Below, piece by piece: positions 8,009 through 17,038 of a stretch of DNA of 64,000 bases. Origin of the DNA: WTGU01 sp965200925 (GTDB lineage Bacteria > Pseudomonadota > Alphaproteobacteria > UBA828). Each line of letters opens with the position of its first letter. Position 1 is the stretch's first letter. The stretch spans positions 2,108,001 to 2,172,000 of the forward strand of contig OZ241738.1 of assembly GCA_965200925.1 (NCBI GenBank), in the 5' to 3' direction. The position numbers were made by a program, and so were the translations under genes. The notes under the pieces were generated by a model, which saw only the letters and a list, made by a program, of their open reading frames with translations, was not told the origin of the DNA and did no database searches.

Positions 8009-9030
8009 AGCGCCTCGACGAGCCGGTCCGCATACGCCTCCATGGGGATCCGCCCGTCGCGGATCTCTCTGACGTGCGCGCGCCAGTCTTCCGGAATACC
8101 CTCCAGGCCGAATTTGGCGCCAACGACCGCCCCCACGGCCGCGCCGTTGGTGTCCGTATCCCCGCCGCCTTCGACGACGGCCCGCAGCGCCTGCTCCACG
8201 CTTTCCGAATCTCGATACGCAACCAGACACGCCTTGAGCGTGAGCAGCGTATACCCCATGTTGGGCACGTCGGTCACGAGTGTCCGCATACGGGTTTCCT
8301 CGGCTTCTTCCACCGTTTCCTGCACACTCGTGGGCGCTTGCGCGGTGTATCCGAACCGCCGAAGCTCTTCGATCGACGCTTCTACGCCGCTCTGCGCCTG
8401 TTCCATCAACGCCTGCCCGCTCAATTCCTCCCCGCGCAGAGCCCCTGCGATCGCCAGGTTCGCCAACGCACACGACCAGCCGCAGCGAGGGTCCCAATGG
8501 GTCGGCACGGCACTGACGATGCTTTCCCGTACGATTCGCTCCGGCTCCGAGGCCCAGCGAACCGCGATGGGAGCGCAGCGCATGACCGCCCCGTTGCCGG
8601 CGCGCGACCCCCTCCAGGCCTTGCGTGAAGCGTCGGTCACGCTCACGCCGTTCGGTTTCCGGACTCTTCCCCGCCGCCGATTGCGGGCGAGACGCTGAGG
8701 TTCATGGCCGCCGAAACCGGTGAGAGCGTCCCGGGTCAGACCGCCCATTCCGGCGCCGTTGACTTCTCCCCAGTACCAGAACCTCCGTGCCAGATCGTCG
8801 AGTTGCAGAGGCCCCTTGGCCGCCGCTGCGGCGATGACGATGGCCTGTCCCAGATCGTCGTCGTCGGGCCACCCGTTGCCCGCCTCGATCGCCCGCACGC
8901 CATCGGGATATAGTCGTGCGATATATGCCCGACTTTTCCCCTCATGGCGTATCCCCAACAAATTGCCTGTCGCGAGCCCGACCAGGGCGCCGCGCGCCCG
9001 GCGCGCGAAACCGGTTTTCCCGTTTTCCAT
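7999..9030 (-). CDS. ADP-ribosylglycohydrolase (DraG/ARH family)
   Basis: 343 aa from ATG 9030, chosen for the purine-rich AGAGAGG upstream. An in-frame ATG near 9156 would add about 42 residues with no family resemblance. Family motifs are in order: an N-terminal GALVGLATGNLLG helix, a metal-binding PDDDDLG, and the C-terminal GGDTDTNGAAVGAVVG that supplies the remaining metal ligands. Members remove ADP-ribose from Arg, Ser or nucleic acids using two Mg or Mn ions. No ADP-ribosyltransferase partner is seen nearby. It follows the transporter gene on the same strand and runs head-on into the nuclease block. It could be housekeeping, or a protective enzyme against phage or toxin ADP-ribosylation. 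Confidence 0.85.
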   Translation of the reverse strand: MENGKTGFARRARGALVGLATGNLLGIRHEGKSRAYIARLYPDGVRAIEAGNGWPDDDDLGQAIVIAAAAAKGPLQLDDLARRFWYWGEVNGAGMGGLTRDALTGFGGHEPQRLARNRRRGRVRKPNGVSVTDASRKAWRGSRAGNGAVMRCAPIAVRWASEPERIVRESIVSAVPTHWDPRCGWSCALANLAIAGALRGEELSGQALMEQAQSGVEASIEELRRFGYTAQAPTSVQETVEEAEETRMRTLVTDVPNMGYTLLTLKACLVAYRDSESVEQALRAVVEGGGDTDTNGAAVGAVVGAKFGLEGIPEDWRAHVREIRDGRIPMEAYADRLVEALYP

Positions 9031-9164
9031 CCTGCGCCTCTCTCTGGCTGGGTCGCCCGCGTACTGGACCCCGCCAAGGCCGTCAAACTCCCAGCCCTCG
9101 ACAGGTTTGAAAAATACGGAAAAGCAGGTGCCGAAATCCGCCGGCGAGACGATCATCGGCCCGT

Positions 9165-10373
9165 TCAGGCCGGCGCGGGCGGGCGGGCAGGGCGCGCGAG
9201 CGGTGCGTCGGCGATCGGCCAGTGCAGCACCGCCGCCAGCACGCCCAAGCCGCAGGCCGTGAGCCAGACCGCGTCGTAGGCGCCCGTCAGGTCGAAGACG
9301 AAGCCGCCGAGCCAGGCGCCCAGGAAGGCGCCCACCTGGTGGCTCAGGAAGACGATGCCGAACAGCGCGCCCAGATAGCGCGGGCCGAAGATCTGGGCGA
9401 CGAGGCCGCTGGTGAGCGGCACCGTCCCGAGCCACAAGAGCCCGATCAGGGCGGCGAAGACGAGCACGCTCGCCTCGTTCAACGGCGCCACGACGAAGCC
9501 GCCGATGACCAGCGCGCGGGCCAGATAGAACAGCGAAAGCACGTGCTTCTTGCGATGGCGCCCGCCCAGCCAGCCGGCCGCGAAGGTGCCGACGACGTTG
9601 CCGAGGCCGATCACGCCGAGGGCGGTCGCGCCCAGCATCGGCGAAAGCCCCGCGTCCGTCAGGAACGGCGGCAGATGGGTCGCGATGAAATAGACGTGGA
9701 AGCCGCAGACGAAGAAGCCGCCGCAGAGGAGCCAGAAGCCGCCATGGGAGCGCGCCTCCGCCAGGGCCTCGCGCAAGGTCTGGGCCTCCCCCTCCGGCGG
9801 GGCGTGGTGGCCGCGCATCCCGACCAGACACGGCACCATCAGCGCGGCGAGGGCGACGTAGATCAGCAGCGCCGCCGACCAGCCGAAGCCGCCCAGCAGG
9901 GCACCGCCCAACGGCGCGAAGACGAACTGCCCGAACGAGCCGCCGGCAGCGGCGATGCCCAGCGCCATGCTGCGCCGCTCGGGCGGCACCGCGCGCCCGA
10001 CCGCGCCCAGCACGACCGCAAAGCCGGTGGCGCTGATGCCGAGGCCCACCAGCACGCCGGCGCCCATGTGCAGCCCGAGGGCGCTCTCCGCCGACGCCAT
10101 CCAGGCCAGACCGCCCATATAGACGACCGTCCCCAGGGCGACGATGCGGGCCGCGCCGTGGCGGTCGGCGAGGGCGCCGAAGACCGGCTGGCTGACCCCC
10201 CAGACGATGCTTTGGATGGCGATGGCGAGCGCGAACACCTCGCGCGAGACCGCGAGATCGAGGCTCATCGGCGTGCCGAAGAGGCCGAAGGTGATGCGCA
10301 GCCCGTTGCTCAGCGCCAGCACCGTGGCGCCGCAGAGGACGAGAAGGGCGATCCCGGCGGCGGGGCGGCTCAT
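9165..10373 (-). CDS. MFS transporter
   Basis: 402 aa with about 12 hydrophobic helices and the cytoplasmic loop motif between TM2 and TM3 (GALADRHGAARIVALG), typical of major facilitator proteins. Its ATG overlaps the TGA of the aminotransferase gene upstream (ATGA), so the two are translationally coupled and the transporter probably moves the substrate or product of that enzyme. The general appearance is of the monocarboxylate/oxalate-formate antiporter branch. It sits in the inner membrane. The exact substrate cannot be read from sequence. Confidence 0.85.
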   Translation of the reverse strand: MSRPAAGIALLVLCGATVLALSNGLRITFGLFGTPMSLDLAVSREVFALAIAIQSIVWGVSQPVFGALADRHGAARIVALGTVVYMGGLAWMASAESALGLHMGAGVLVGLGISATGFAVVLGAVGRAVPPERRSMALGIAAAGGSFGQFVFAPLGGALLGGFGWSAALLIYVALAALMVPCLVGMRGHHAPPEGEAQTLREALAEARSHGGFWLLCGGFFVCGFHVYFIATHLPPFLTDAGLSPMLGATALGVIGLGNVVGTFAAGWLGGRHRKKHVLSLFYLARALVIGGFVVAPLNEASVLVFAALIGLLWLGTVPLTSGLVAQIFGPRYLGALFGIVFLSHQVGAFLGAWLGGFVFDLTGAYDAVWLTACGLGVLAAVLHWPIADAPLARPARPPAPA

Positions 10374-11674
10374 GCGCGGTGCGCGAGCGCGCGCTCCACG
10401 ATTCCGGCGGCGCGGTCGAGTTCGTCGTCGCTCGCGCAGAACGGCGGCACGAAGCGAAGCACGTTGCGATGCCGGCCGCGCACGGAGAAGAGCAGGCCCT
10501 GGGCTAGGCAGTCGCGGTAGACGTCCTGCGCGAGGCCGGGCGCAGGCTCCTTGCCGGCGCGGTCGCGCACCAGTTCGACACCCTGGAGGCAGCCGCGCCC
10601 GCGGATGTCGCCGACGGCGGGGAAGCGCTGCCGCAGGCCGGCCATGCGCGCCTGCCAGCGTTCGCCGATCGTTTGCGCCCGCGCCGGCAGGTCGCAGGCC
10701 AGGATCTCCTCCAGGCTGGCGAGGCCGGCGGTGCAGGCGATCGGGTCGGAGGAATGGGAATGGCCGAAGGTGAGGCCGCCGGCGAGGGCGCGCTCGGCCA
10801 CCGAGTCCGTCGTCACCATGGCGCTGATCGGCAGCCCGCCGCCGAAATGCTTGGAGAGCGTCATGATGTCCGGCACCACGCCGTGCTGCTGGTAGCCGTA
10901 CATCGTGCCGAGCTTGCCGAGCCCGGTCTGCGCCTCGTCCAGGATCAGCAGCGCGCCGCGCTCGGCGAGGCCCGTCTTCAGCGCCGCCAGGTAGCCGGGC
11001 GGCATCTCGATCACGCCGCCGGCGCTGACCACCGGCTCGACAATGACGGCGGCGAGATCGCCGGGACATTGGCGGTCGAGCAGGTCGAAGCCGACCGCCA
11101 GCAGCGGCGCCCACCAGTCGGCGACCTCGGCGCCGATTGGCGAGCGGTAAGCGTCGGGCGTGGGAATCGCGTGGACGTCCGGGATCGTCGGCCCGTGGCC
11201 GGCGGTGGCGGCCGCGAAGCTGAGCGCGCGGGTCGCGTCGGTATAGCCGTGGAAGCCCAGATCGAGCGCGCCGATGCCGCGCCGGCCGGTCGCCCGTCGG
11301 GCGAAAAGCACCGCCGCCTCGTTGGAATCGGCGCCGGACTGGATGAAGAGCGCACGGGCGAGCGGGGCGTCAAAGGTCTCCGCCAAGCGGGCGGCGAGGC
11401 GGAGCTGCGGCTCGTTGAAATAGACGGAACTCGCGTGGGTCAGGACCTCCAGCCCCTCCCGAACCGCCGCCGTGACCCGCGGGTTGTTGTGGCCCAACGC
11501 GGCGCACATCTGCCCGGAATTGAAGTCGAGATACGCCTTGCCCTCGGAATCGAAGATTTCGGTGCCGGCGGCGCGGACGAAGACCGGCCCTTCGGCGGCG
11601 GGCACGACGTCCAGGAGCAGTTCTCCCTGGATCAGATGGCGCGCGCCGACGGCGCGCAACGCCGCGGCGGTCAT
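10370..11674 (-). CDS. Class-III PLP aminotransferase, dialkylglycine-decarboxylase-like
   Basis: 434 aa from ATG 11674 with a GGGGGAGG ribosome-binding site. The fold-type I class III signature is present: SGADSNEAAV near the phosphate site, the PLP-contacting Asp in LILDEAQTGLGKLGTM, and the Schiff-base Lys in MTLSKHFGGGLP. The stretch DEAQTGLGKLGTM...PDIMTLSKHFGGGLP resembles 2,2-dialkylglycine decarboxylase more than ornithine or GABA aminotransferases. It is the first gene of a leftward set with the MFS transporter and the ADP-ribosylglycohydrolase. The likely role is catabolism of an imported amino acid or amine. The family call is firm; substrate specificity is inference. Confidence 0.8.
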   Translation of the reverse strand: MTAAALRAVGARHLIQGELLLDVVPAAEGPVFVRAAGTEIFDSEGKAYLDFNSGQMCAALGHNNPRVTAAVREGLEVLTHASSVYFNEPQLRLAARLAETFDAPLARALFIQSGADSNEAAVLFARRATGRRGIGALDLGFHGYTDATRALSFAAATAGHGPTIPDVHAIPTPDAYRSPIGAEVADWWAPLLAVGFDLLDRQCPGDLAAVIVEPVVSAGGVIEMPPGYLAALKTGLAERGALLILDEAQTGLGKLGTMYGYQQHGVVPDIMTLSKHFGGGLPISAMVTTDSVAERALAGGLTFGHSHSSDPIACTAGLASLEEILACDLPARAQTIGERWQARMAGLRQRFPAVGDIRGRGCLQGVELVRDRAGKEPAPGLAQDVYRDCLAQGLLFSVRGRHRNVLRFVPPFCASDDELDRAAGIVERALAHRA

Positions 11675-11782
11675 GCCGGTCCTCCCCCGCGGACGCGCAC
11701 ACCATCGAGAGCCGCGCCGCCGGTCGGAGACGACAATCTGTTGGGGGTCACCGCCGGATACCCACGATATGTCGGAACGTCG

Positions 11783-11811
11783 TTGGAATGGACCGCCATC
11801 TCCCCTAACAT
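11783..11811 (+). promoter_or_regulatory. Candidate sigma70 promoter for parE
   Basis: TTGGAA (11783-11788), a 17-nt spacer, then TAACAT (11806-11811). The predicted start is about 35 nt before the parE ATG. It is the best match to the housekeeping consensus seen in the 179-bp intergenic gap between the divergent aminotransferase gene and parE. Confidence 0.5.
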
Positions 11812-11853
11812 AGACCCGGCTCCGCCGCAGGTTCAACGCACCGCCCGAGCCGC

Positions 11854-13992
11854 ATGGCCGATTCCCCCGACCTGTTCGACCGCCCCGCGGCGCCGGCGCC
11901 CGGCGCGAAACGCAAGGCCGCGCGCGCCAGCCGGGCGCCGGTGCCGCGGGATTCGACAGAAGAGCGCGCGTCACCGCGGGATTCGACAGAAGCGCGCGCG
12001 TCACCGCGGGATTCGACAGAAGCGCGCGCGTCACCGCGCGACTCGACGGAAGGCCGGGGCAACGGCTACACCGCGCGCGACATCGAGGTCCTGGAAGGTC
12101 TCGAGCCGGTGCGGCGGCGGCCGGGCATGTATGTCGGCGGCACGGATCGGCAGGCGCTGCACCACCTCCTCGTGGAGCTGGTCGACAACGCGATGGACGA
12201 GGCGCTCGCCGGCCACGCCAGCCGCATCGAACTGGCGCTGCACGAGGACGGCTCGGCATCAGTCGAGGACAACGGCCGGGGCATCCCCGTCGATCCGCAT
12301 CCCAAATACGAGAACCTTTCCGCGCTTGAGGTCATCCTGACGACCCTCCATTCCGGCGGCAAATTCGGCGACAAGGTGTACGCGACCTCCGGCGGCCTTC
12401 ATGGCGTCGGTCTTTCGGTGGTCAACGCGCTGTCCGAATCGCTCGTCGTCGAGGTGGCGCGCGATCAGCGGCTCTGGCGGCAGCGTTACGCCCGCGGCCG
12501 GCCCGCCGGCCCTCTGGAGGATGCCGGCGCCGCGCGGAATCGGCGCGGCACTTTGGTCCGCTTCCGCCCCGATCCCGCGATCTTCGGCGCCGACCGCCGC
12601 TTCTCCCCGGCGCTACTCTACGAGATGGCGCGCACCCGCGCCTACCTCCATCGCGGCGTCGAGATCCGCTGGTCCTGCGACGCGGCCCTGCGTGCCGACG
12701 CGGACGCGGCGCCGGAGAAGGCCGTCCTGCGTTATCCGGGCGGCCTGTCCGACTATCTGGACACCGTCCTGGGCAAGCGCCACACGGTGACTCCGATGCC
12801 GTTCGCCGGGAGCGGCGGGATCGACGACGGCGCCGGGCGGATCGAATGGGCGCTCGCCTGGCCGGAGGACGGGGAGGGCTTCGTCGCCTCGCACTGCAAC
12901 ACCGTGCCGACGGGCGAGGGCGGCACCCACGAGGCGGGGATGCGCGCCGCCCTGGTTCGGGGCTTGAAGGCCTACGGCGCGCTCGTCGGCAACAAACGGG
13001 CCGGCCAGATCGCCGCGGACGACGTGATGGGCGGCGCCTGCGCCCTCCTCTCCGTGTTCCTGCGCGAGCCGCAGTTCCAGGGGCAGACGAAGGAGCGGCT
13101 GACCTCGCCCGAGGCCGGCCGCCTGGTCGAGAACGCGCTGGGCGACCATTTCGACCACTGGCTTTCGGCCGACCCGGGCGCCGCCAACCTGCTGCTCGCC
13201 CACGTCGTCGAGCGCATGGAGGAGCGGCTCAAACGCAAGAAGGATCGCGAGGTCGCGCGCAAGCGGGCGGCCCGCAAGACGCGGCTGCCGGGCAAGCTCG
13301 CCGATTGCGCGCGCGAGGCCGCGGGCGGCACCGAGATCTTCCTGGTGGAGGGGGATTCGGCGGGCGGCTCCGCCAAGCAGGCGCGCAACCGCGAGACCCA
13401 GGCGGTGCTGCCGCTGCGCGGCAAGATCCTCAACGTCGCCAGCGCCAGCGCGGACAAGCTGCGCGGCAACAAGGAGCTCGACGATCTGGTCCAGGCCCTG
13501 GGCTGCGGCACCGGCGGGCGTTTCGACGCGGCGGCGCTCCGCTACGAGCGCGTCATCGTCATGACCGATGCGGACGTCGACGGCGCCCATATCGCCGCCC
13601 TGCTCATGACCTTCTTCTATCGGGAGATCCCCGGCCTGATCGACGGCGGCCATCTGTTTCTGGCGCAGCCGCCACTCTACCGCCTGGCGCGCGGCGCCAC
13701 CACCCGTTACGCCCGCGACGACGCCGACCGCGACCGCCTGCTGGCTACCGTCTTCAAGGGCGCCGGCAAGGTCGAGATCGGCCGCTTCAAGGGCCTGGGC
13801 GAGATGCCGCCGGCCCAGCTCAAGGAAACCACCATGGACCCGGCCCGGCGCACGCTGCTGCGCGTCGGGATAGACCCGGCGGCGGCCACGGCCGTGGCGC
13901 GGCGGGTCGAGGACCTCATGGGCCGCCGCCCCGAATCCCGCCTCGCCTTCATCCAGGCCCACGCCGACAAGGTGACCGAGCTGGACCTCTGA
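11854..13992 (+). CDS. parE: DNA topoisomerase IV subunit B
   Basis: 712 aa. After a low-complexity N-terminal leader (residues 1-72) come the GHKL ATPase motifs: ELVDNAMDEA with the Mg-binding Asn, DNGRGIPV, and the ATP lid GGLHGVGLSVVNAL. A transducer domain follows. The TOPRIM domain carries EIFLVEGDSAGGSAKQARNR and the acidic DADVDGAHI. The chain lacks the large insert of proteobacterial GyrB, so ParE is preferred. With ParC, encoded elsewhere, it decatenates daughter chromosomes. The leader contains four copies of a 10-residue unit (PRDSTEARAS), an oddity not expected in ParE. The start ATG 11854 has no strong ribosome-binding site; translation could begin further in, but the repeats are in frame. 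Confidence 0.92.
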   Translation: MADSPDLFDRPAAPAPGAKRKAARASRAPVPRDSTEERASPRDSTEARASPRDSTEARASPRDSTEGRGNGYTARDIEVLEGLEPVRRRPGMYVGGTDRQALHHLLVELVDNAMDEALAGHASRIELALHEDGSASVEDNGRGIPVDPHPKYENLSALEVILTTLHSGGKFGDKVYATSGGLHGVGLSVVNALSESLVVEVARDQRLWRQRYARGRPAGPLEDAGAARNRRGTLVRFRPDPAIFGADRRFSPALLYEMARTRAYLHRGVEIRWSCDAALRADADAAPEKAVLRYPGGLSDYLDTVLGKRHTVTPMPFAGSGGIDDGAGRIEWALAWPEDGEGFVASHCNTVPTGEGGTHEAGMRAALVRGLKAYGALVGNKRAGQIAADDVMGGACALLSVFLREPQFQGQTKERLTSPEAGRLVENALGDHFDHWLSADPGAANLLLAHVVERMEERLKRKKDREVARKRAARKTRLPGKLADCAREAAGGTEIFLVEGDSAGGSAKQARNRETQAVLPLRGKILNVASASADKLRGNKELDDLVQALGCGTGGRFDAAALRYERVIVMTDADVDGAHIAALLMTFFYREIPGLIDGGHLFLAQPPLYRLARGATTRYARDDADRDRLLATVFKGAGKVEIGRFKGLGEMPPAQLKETTMDPARRTLLRVGIDPAAATAVARRVEDLMGRRPESRLAFIQAHADKVTELDL
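11944..12060 (+). repeat. Four tandem 30-bp repeats in the parE leader
   Basis: Units start at 11944, 11974, 12004 and 12034; the last is shortened and diverged. Each encodes PRDSTE-x-R-x-x. The repeats are in frame and nearly identical in units 1-3, so copy number may vary between strains without breaking the protein. Confidence 0.85.
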
Positions 13993-14000
13993 CGGGCGCT

Positions 14001-14180
14001 ACGAAAGTAGACCGGGCAGCCCGGAATACGGTCATACAGGGCCTCGAGAAAGGCACGCGCCTGCGCTGGCGGAGCCGTTACGTCCAGCACTCTTTGCCAA
14101 GCCCCCGGCATCCACGCCTCCGACGACAAGCCCTCACAGGATCCTACCCGCTTTCCGCTCTGCGTTTGCTGATCCAGGTG
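14001..14180 (-). pseudogene. Possible degenerate transposase/integrase-core fragment
   Basis: The 274-bp gap between the convergent parE and asd genes has no intact gene. On the minus strand, a piece reading VLDVTAPPAQARAFLEALYDRIPGC resembles the start of the DDE integrase core of IS481-like transposases, where a segment of the type 'VLDV...ATAFL..L..R.P' precedes the conserved acidic residue. Upstream residues lack a recognisable helix-turn-helix, and downstream the frame runs into the end of parE with no catalytic residues. This is recognition by eye of a weak pattern, so it is best treated as a relic at low confidence. Confidence 0.3.
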
Positions 14181-14266
14181 CCCGATACGAAGCGCCGCGG
14201 GGCGCGGCCTCGGGATTTCAAACTGAGACACGACCCAACCGGCGCGAACGCGGCGGCGCGGGTGCG

Positions 14267-15280
14267 TCACATGTGATTGCGGATCAGGTCCTCGGCGATC
14301 TGGACGGCGTTGAGGGCGGCGCCCTTGCGCAGGTTGTCGGAGACGATCCAGAGGGCGAGGCCGTGTTCGACCGTCGGGTCGCGGCGGATGCGGGAGACGA
14401 AGGTCGCGTCCTCGCCGGCGCAGTCGACCGGCGTCGCGTAGCCGCCGTCCACCGGCCGGTCGACGACGACGATGCCGGGGGCGTCGGCCAGCGCCTCGCG
14501 CGCCTCGTCTTCGCCGATCGGGTCGTGGAACTCGGCGTTCACCGCCTCGGCATGGCCGATGAAGGTCGGCACGCGCACGCAGGTCGCGCTGACCGCGATC
14601 TCCGGGCCCAGGATCTTCCGCGTCTCCCGCGCCATCTTGGCCTCCTCCCCGGTGGAGCCGTCGGCGAGGAAGGAATCGATGTGGGGAACGACGTTGAAAG
14701 CGATGGTCTTGCCGAAGGCGCGCGGCTCCTCGCGCCGGTTCATGTAGATCGCGCGGGTGTGGTCGAACAACTCGTCCATCGCCTTCTTGCCGGCGCCGGA
14801 GGTCGACTGGTAGGTCGCGACGACGACGCGCTTGATCCGCGCGCGGTCGTGCAGCGGCTTCAGGGCGACGACCATCTGGGTGGTCGAGCAGTTCGGGTTG
14901 GCGACGATGTTCCGCGCCCGATAGCCGGCGATCGCCTCGGCGTTCACCTCCGGCACAACCAGCGGCACGTCTTCGTCCATGCGGAACTGCGCGCTGTTGT
15001 CGATGACGACGCAGCCCGCGTCGGCCGCACGCGGTGCGTGGGCCTTGGAGACGGCCGAGCCGGGCGAGAACAGGCCGATGTCGATTCCCGCGAAGTCGAA
15101 CGCCGCCAAGTCGCGCACCGTAAGCGTGACGTCCTCGCCGAAGGAGACCTCCTTGCCGACCGAATCCCGCGAGGCAAGGGCTATGACCTCGTCGGCGGGA
15201 AACGTCCGCTCGGCGAGCACGGCGAGCAACTGGCGCCCGACATTCCCCGTGGCGCCGGCGACCGCGACACGATAGCCCAC
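14267..15280 (-). CDS. asd: Aspartate-semialdehyde dehydrogenase
   Basis: 337 aa from GTG 15280, preceded by GGGAGCGG; longer in-frame starts fall inside leuB and lack homology. It has the NADP-binding GATGNVGRQ at the N-terminus and the catalytic Cys in NPNCSTTQ; the substrate-binding and Cys-proximal regions (QSTSGAGKKAMDEL) match the family. It reduces aspartyl-4-phosphate to the semialdehyde for lysine/diaminopimelate, threonine and methionine. It follows leuB by 16 bp, and leuB-asd linkage is common in proteobacteria. It is the last gene of the long leftward run and ends convergent to parE. Confidence 0.95.
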   Translation of the reverse strand: MGYRVAVAGATGNVGRQLLAVLAERTFPADEVIALASRDSVGKEVSFGEDVTLTVRDLAAFDFAGIDIGLFSPGSAVSKAHAPRAADAGCVVIDNSAQFRMDEDVPLVVPEVNAEAIAGYRARNIVANPNCSTTQMVVALKPLHDRARIKRVVVATYQSTSGAGKKAMDELFDHTRAIYMNRREEPRAFGKTIAFNVVPHIDSFLADGSTGEEAKMARETRKILGPEIAVSATCVRVPTFIGHAEAVNAEFHDPIGEDEAREALADAPGIVVVDRPVDGGYATPVDCAGEDATFVSRIRRDPTVEHGLALWIVSDNLRKGAALNAVQIAEDLIRNHM

Positions 15281-15296
15281 GGCCCGCTCCCGACGC

Positions 15297-16409
15297 TCAG
15301 GCCGCGAGCCTGTCGAGGGCGCCCAGGACGGCATCGCCCATGGCGGCGGTCGAAACCACTTCCGCCCCCTCCCCGGCGATGTCGGCGGTGCGCGCGCCCG
15401 CCGCCAGCACGTCGCGCACCGCGCGCTCCACGAGGGCGGCGTTCCCCGCCTCGTCGAACGAATAGCGCAGCATCATCGTGAAGCTGAGGAGCGCCGCGAG
15501 CGGATTCGCCGCCCCGCTGCCGGCGATGTCCGGCGCCGAGCCGTGAACAGGCTCGTAGAGCGCCTTGCGCCGCCCGCTCTCGTCGGGCGCCCCGAGCGAG
15601 GCCGACGGCAGCATCCCGAGCGAGCCCGTCAACATCGCCGCGCAATCGCTCAGCAGGTCGCCGAACAGGTTGTTGGTGACGATGACGTCGAATTGCCTGG
15701 GGCGGCGGACGAGCTGCATCGCGCAGTTGTCGGCGTACATGTGGTGCAACGCCACGTCGGCGTAGTCGGCGGCGTGGAGGGCCGTCACCTCGTCGCGCCA
15801 GAACTTGCCGGATTCCATCACGTTCGCCTTCTCGACCGAATGCACCTTGTTGCCGCGTTTGCGCGCGAGCTCGAAGCCGACGCGGCAGACCCGGTGGATC
15901 TCCGGCGCGCTGTAGACGTCGGTGTCGAAGGCCCGCTGCGTCCCGTCCGGCAGCGTCTCGACGCCGCGCGGCTCGCCGAAATAGATCCCGCCCGTCAGCT
16001 CGCGCACGATCATGAGGTCGAGGCCGCGGATCACCTCCGCCTTGAGGGTCGAGGCCTCGACCAGGGGGTCGAAGACCAGCGCCGGCCGCAGGTTGGCGTA
16101 GAGGTCCATCTCCTTGCGCAGGCGCAGGATACCCATCTCCGGCCGCGCGCTCCGCGCCACGTCGTCCCACCGGGGCCCGCCGACCGCGCCGAAAAGCACC
16201 GCGTCGGCGGCGAGCGCGTCCGCCATCGTCTCGTCCGTGAGCGGTGTGCCGTGTGTGTCGTAGGAGGCCCCGCCGACCAGGCCCGCGCTCACGTCGAAGG
16301 AAAGGGAGCGCCGCGCCGCCAGCCATTCCATGACCCGCTCGACCTCGCGCATCACCTCCGGCCCGATGCCGTCCCCGGCGAGGACCAGGATCCGCCTGTT
16401 GGCGCTCAC
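15297..16409 (-). CDS. leuB: 3-isopropylmalate dehydrogenase
   Basis: 370 aa from GTG 16409, which overlaps the leuD stop (GTGA); this start places LVLAGDGIGPEV at the usual distance from the N-terminus. Family features are the YDTHGTPLTDET region, the arginine-rich substrate segment (LRLRKEMDLYANLRPA), VTNNLFGDLLSD with metal-binding Asp residues, and the NAD-site HGSAPDIAGSGAANP. It oxidatively decarboxylates 3-isopropylmalate in leucine synthesis, a cytosolic step. It is translationally coupled to leuD and sits between leuD and asd. Confidence 0.96.
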   Translation of the reverse strand: MSANRRILVLAGDGIGPEVMREVERVMEWLAARRSLSFDVSAGLVGGASYDTHGTPLTDETMADALAADAVLFGAVGGPRWDDVARSARPEMGILRLRKEMDLYANLRPALVFDPLVEASTLKAEVIRGLDLMIVRELTGGIYFGEPRGVETLPDGTQRAFDTDVYSAPEIHRVCRVGFELARKRGNKVHSVEKANVMESGKFWRDEVTALHAADYADVALHHMYADNCAMQLVRRPRQFDVIVTNNLFGDLLSDCAAMLTGSLGMLPSASLGAPDESGRRKALYEPVHGSAPDIAGSGAANPLAALLSFTMMLRYSFDEAGNAALVERAVRDVLAAGARTADIAGEGAEVVSTAAMGDAVLGALDRLAA

Positions 16410-17029
16410 GGGGCACACCGCCCGTAGAGCCACGGCTGGGCAATCCTCTGCCGCGCCTCGAAGGCGTCGATCTCGGCCGCCTTCTCCATCGTGATGCCGA
16501 TGTCGTCGAGCCCGGTCAGGAGCCGGTGCTTGCGGAACGGCTCGATCGCGAAGCCGAGCGCCTCGCCGTTCGACCGGGCGATCGTCTGGGCTTCAAGGTC
16601 CACCGTCATCGTGCAGGTCGCGGGAACGCCGGCGTCGGCCATCAGCGTGTCCACGTCGCGTTCGGGCGCGACGACCAGCAGGAGCCCATTCTTCATGCAG
16701 TTGTTGAAGAAGATGTCGGCGAAGCTCGGCGCGACGACGCAGCGGATGCCGAAATCCTCGAGCGCCCAGGGAGCGTGCTCGCGGCTCGAGCCGCAGCCGA
16801 AATTCGCGCCCGCGACGAGGATGCGGGCGTCGCGCCAGGGTGCCCGGTTAAGCACGAAATCGGGGATCTCCCGATCTTCCATGTCGTAGCGGAAGTCGTG
16901 GAGAAGACCCTTGCCGAGCCCGGCGCGGGTGATCGCGGTGAGGTACTGCTTGGGGATGATCTGGTCGGTATCGAGGTTGATCGTCGGCAGCGGCGCGGCC
17001 GGCCCCGAAAGGGTGGTGAAGGTGCGCAT
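16406..17029 (-). CDS. leuD: 3-isopropylmalate dehydratase small subunit
   Basis: 207 aa with the aconitase swivel-domain motifs INLDTDQIIPKQYL and GANFGCGSSREHAPWAL. The start ATG 17029 has an AGGAGG positioned at the end of leuC, so translation of the two subunits is probably linked. With LeuC it isomerises 2- to 3-isopropylmalate. Its stop overlaps the leuB start. Confidence 0.96.
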   Translation of the reverse strand: MRTFTTLSGPAAPLPTINLDTDQIIPKQYLTAITRAGLGKGLLHDFRYDMEDREIPDFVLNRAPWRDARILVAGANFGCGSSREHAPWALEDFGIRCVVAPSFADIFFNNCMKNGLLLVVAPERDVDTLMADAGVPATCTMTVDLEAQTIARSNGEALGFAIEPFRKHRLLTGLDDIGITMEKAAEIDAFEARQRIAQPWLYGRCAP

Positions 17030-17038
17030 CCGCGCCTC

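Noticed and set aside
9031..9156. N-terminal extension of the ADP-ribosylglycohydrolase from an upstream ATG
   Set aside because: The extra ~42 residues have no family similarity, while the internal ATG at 9030 has a good ribosome-binding site. It remains possible.
9222..10520. 432-codon + strand frame opposite the MFS gene
   Set aside because: The composition is Arg/Ala/Gln/Asp-rich, typical of a GC-rich antisense shadow; the opposite strand has a clear transporter.
13707..14270. 187-codon minus-strand frame covering the parE-asd gap
   Set aside because: Most of it is antisense to parE. Only a short stretch resembles a transposase core, so it is listed as a possible relic and not as a gene.
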